A stretch of DNA of 64,000 nt from CAVIQK01 sp964613035 (lineage in GTDB: Bacteria > Bacillota > Clostridia > Christensenellales > DTU072), in NCBI GenBank assembly GCA_964613035.1, contig CAZTFQ010000004.1:1-64000 (forward strand), given 5' to 3'. A model generated the notes under the pieces. That model saw only the letters and a list, made by a program, of their open reading frames with translations. It was not told where the DNA came from and did no database searches. The translations under genes and the position numbers were made by a program. This document shows, piece by piece, positions 63,714-64,000 of this stretch. How positions within the stretch are numbered: the first letter of the stretch is position 1; each line of letters starts with the position of its first letter.

Positions 63714-64000
63714 TTATGCGTTTTCCTTTTGTTTGTTTCTATAATCTTCCACCGCAAGAGCTATAGCCTCTTCAGCAAGGACCGAGCAATGAATTTTTTG
63801 GGCGGGAAGTCCGCCGAGTGCTTCGACGACGTCGCTGTTTTTCAATTCCAAAGCTTCTTCGACCGTCTTACCGATAATCATAGACGTGGCTATTGAGGAA
63901 GACGCAATTGCCGCGGCGCAACCGAAAGTACGGAACTTGGCATCGGTCACGATATTGTTTTCGATTTTTAACTGGACTTCCATAATATCGCCGCATTTGG
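63714..64000 (-). CDS. Fe-S cluster scaffold IscU/NifU (5' end outside window)
   Basis: The C-terminal part of a NifU-N/IscU scaffold on which Fe-S clusters are built. Reading from the window edge: KCGDIMEVQLKIENNIV, where the Cys is a cluster ligand, then KFRTFGCAAAIASSSIATSM with the second Cys, EALGGLPAQKIHCSVLAEEAI with the third. The three ligand cysteines are present. The gene continues beyond 64000, where a cysteine desulfurase would be expected upstream. Confidence 0.94.
   Translation of the reverse strand, partial: KCGDIMEVQLKIENNIVTDAKFRTFGCAAAIASSSIATSMIIGKTVEEALELKNSDVVEALGGLPAQKIHCSVLAEEAIALAVEDYRNKQKENA

Overview
The window looks like chromosomal core DNA of a Gram-positive anaerobe of the class Clostridia (Bacillota). 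Evidence: the SCIFF peptide with its radical SAM maturase beside yajC/secDF; hrcA-grpE-dnaK-dnaJ under a CIRCE operator; a Firmicutes-type DnaK; a dnaG-rpoD operon; DapL plus DapF for meso-diaminopimelate; consensus TTGACA/TATAAT promoters; and strong AGGAGG ribosome sites. A large surface glycosidase with a C-terminal membrane anchor suggests a gut or plant-polysaccharide habitat. I cannot name the genus. No phage, transposase, CRISPR array or rRNA was seen.

Layout. 1-150: two tRNA genes. 310-2606: a small cysteine-rich protein and an unusually AT-rich S41 peptidase lipoprotein. 2705-17830 (mostly minus strand): relA, recJ, secF, secD, SCIFF maturase and SCIFF peptide, yajC, tgt, queA, ruvB, ruvA, ruvC, then a degenerate ABC ATPase. 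17872-19808: a TPP riboswitch with an attenuator in front of an N-terminally extended ThiT transporter, facing thiamine pyrophosphokinase. 19854-23459: pgi, a TIM-barrel epimerase-like gene, hpf and galU. 23606-23789: two tRNA-Leu genes. 24103-26915: nagB divergent from a one-chain GlmU-acetyltransferase/GlmM fusion. 27002-29750: degV, apbE, and eetA-like and eetB-like genes. 29747-40077 (minus): an overlapping gene chain lacZ, small membrane protein, patatin, PTS IIC, polA, coaE, dinB, headed by a promoter with a perfect operator palindrome. 40232-42180: dapF, dapL. 42234-47555: a small unknown gene, dnaG, rpoD, trmK, nif3-like and a zinc-ribbon gene. 47617-47793: rpsU as its own unit. 47874-55523: hrcA, grpE, dnaK, dnaJ, prmA, rsmE, mtaB, HIT. 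55564-58472: lepA and hemW. 58568-59164: a LUD protein. 59271-63333: a surface GH127 protein broken in its signal-peptide region by a nine-base G tract. 63538-64000: a 37-residue membrane peptide and the end of an iscU/nifU gene.

How the genes fit together. Amino-sugar flux is controlled at one divergent locus: NagB removes GlcN-6-P, while the fusion enzyme carries GlcN-6-P to GlcNAc-1-P for the cell wall. Thiamine is salvaged by ThiT and pyrophosphorylated by ThiN under TPP control. ApbE with EetA/EetB-like partners points to flavinylated extracytosolic redox proteins. LacZ and the surface GH127 enzyme give glycan use. Most remaining genes are information-processing and stress housekeeping.

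The observations most worth a second look are the GlmU-AT/GlmM fusion, the possibly phase-variable GH127 surface enzyme, the ABC ATPase that has lost nearly all catalytic motifs except Walker A, the seven-cysteine SCIFF peptide, and the small flavinylation/EET-like cluster.
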